From contig PLRJ01000178.1 of the NCBI GenBank assembly GCA_003163855.1, forward strand, positions 841-42,762: a stretch of DNA of 41,922 nucleotides. The letters are read 5' to 3'. The stretch comes from Bryobacterales bacterium (GTDB lineage Bacteria; Acidobacteriota; Terriglobia; Bryobacterales; Bryobacteraceae). The notes under the pieces were generated by a model. That model searched no databases. It was not told where the DNA came from and was given only the letters and a program-made list of their open reading frames with translations. A program made the position numbers and the translations under genes. Below, one piece after another: positions 41,168-41,922 of this stretch; position 1 is the stretch's first letter; each line of letters starts with the position of its first letter.

Positions 41168-41805
41168 GCGTGAGCCAAAGCTTTGGCGTTTAGCTGCTCC
41201 ATCTTGTGCAGCAGAGTTTCAATAACCGCGTCGTCGCCCTCGTTCGTATTGACCATCAGGTGGTACACATTCCGTTGCGGCCAGACCTTGTTGTAGTACT
41301 TCTTCACAAACGCCGCCCGCTCCGCGTCCACGCGGTCAAGCAAAGCCTGCGCCTCGCTCTTGCTTCTGCCCTGCGCCGTAATCCGCCTCAGCTTTTCCTC
41401 TTCCGGAGCATAAAGAAACACGCGCAGAACATCGGCACGCTCTCGCAGGAAATACGGCGCCGCGCGCCCCACTATCACGCAGTTGCCCTTGTCTGCCAGA
41501 TCCTTAGCCAGTTTCTCGAACAGACCCGAAAGGTGCTCGGCATCCAGCAGTTCCATCCTTTTCCCGCCGCCCTGGAAACTGTCTTCATAGCTGCCCCGCA
41601 TAAAGGTTTTCATTAGACGGTAGAAAGTAGGATCCACCTTCTCCTCCCGCTCCATCACCGATTGCGGATTACACTTCAGGCGCCGCGCAATCTCTTCGGC
41701 CAGCTCACGATCCCACAGCGTCCAGCCCAGCTGCGCCGCTATTTTCTCCGCTATTCCGCCCGCCCCGCTGCCGTACTCACGCTCTATCGCAATGGTTCGT
41801 ATCAT
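41164..41805 (-). CDS. Cytidylate kinase-like family protein
   Basis: A 213-residue P-loop-type kinase relative. It begins MIRTIAIEREYGSGAGGIAEKIAAQLG. This is the form of the cytidylate-kinase-like family ('sREyGSGg.eIAe.lAe.lG'), which lacks the Lys/Ser-Thr end of a classical Walker A; this is a family trait and not a local loss. Other conserved features are WDRELAEEIA, CVIVGRAAPYFL and VFLYAPEEEKLRRI. The biological substrate of this family is unclear. ATG 41805 was chosen because the family starts there; the frame is open to 41886. The 3' end overlaps galM by 4 bp. The 117 bp between its start and the window end show nothing I can name. Confidence 0.75.
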   Translation of the reverse strand: MIRTIAIEREYGSGAGGIAEKIAAQLGWTLWDRELAEEIARRLKCNPQSVMEREEKVDPTFYRLMKTFMRGSYEDSFQGGGKRMELLDAEHLSGLFEKLAKDLADKGNCVIVGRAAPYFLRERADVLRVFLYAPEEEKLRRITAQGRSKSEAQALLDRVDAERAAFVKKYYNKVWPQRNVYHLMVNTNEGDDAVIETLLHKMEQLNAKALAHA

Positions 41806-41922
41806 TTTCCAGGTCGCTCGGCCTTTTATTGTAGAGGATTTCTGCGCAGTAGAATGTAACGGATACCGCCTTCCCTGCGCCTTCATAACTAAGCTTTTAC
41901 AGGTTGGGTGGTTAAACTGAGT

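Overview
The window looks like a chromosomal stretch of an Acidobacteriota (Terriglobia-like) genome. The support is qualitative: moderately high GC, small exported Cys-containing proteins and a MacB/ADOP-type domain typical of that phylum, a DUF2277 protein, and a mix of RNase J, RecA and trehalose genes without phage or IS sequences. Nearly all of the sequence is coding. Genes are tightly packed and often convergent with 4-bp overlaps. There is one tRNA gene (Lys, CTT). No rRNA, CRISPR array, transposase or integrase was seen.

Layout. 1-681: the end of a MbcA/ParS-type antitoxin and its RES-domain toxin. 716-5227: kdsC, an atypical SDR, a small exported protein, a DUF2277 protein, an RluE-type pseudouridine synthase, a membrane-anchored Ig-like protein, a lipoprotein carrying a MacB-like periplasmic fragment, and a UDP-xylose-synthase-like SDR. 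5288-9393: a fused haem/FeS/CCG membrane oxidoreductase (EtfD/FadF type), tRNA-Lys, a 51-residue metallothionein-like gene on the minus strand (7438-7593), a nucleoside hydrolase and a Ser-rich protein. 9529-10590: recA. 10895-19098: a complete chemosensory operon (STAS protein, soluble receptor-like protein, cheY, cheA, transmembrane MCP, cheW, cheR, cheB). 19117-23505: treY-treZ on the minus strand, divergent from a UxaA-type altronate dehydratase. 25118-33526: a small membrane protein, a TSUP exporter, an exported dipeptidyl peptidase IV, an RsbW-like kinase, two small exported proteins, RNase J, a degenerate alpha/beta hydrolase and a Tat-type PIG-L deacetylase. 33695-41167: ABC exporter, a 1495-residue cyclic-beta-1,2-glucan-synthase-like protein and an exported aldose epimerase in one operon, followed by a convergent cytidylate-kinase-like gene.

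How the genes work together. The che operon encodes a full adaptation-capable array: a receptor with a C-terminal aromatic tether, CheR and CheB to modify it, and CheA/CheW/CheY to signal. It also carries a soluble receptor-like protein that ends in a CheZ-like FQDxxxQ motif and may act as a phosphatase or a competitor. The ABC/NdvB-like/GalM operon looks like a glucan synthesis and export unit, but the synthase lacks the C-terminal GH94 phosphorylase domain normally present. TreY and TreZ together would make trehalose from maltodextrin ends.

The most interesting items are the uncalled metallothionein-like gene, a pair of diverged nested palindromes bracketing the che genes (10703-10765 and 17945-18024), the GH94-less glucan synthase operon, the hybrid receptor/CheZ-like protein, and several apparent active-site losses. 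All functional statements rest on reading motifs by eye; no database search was possible.
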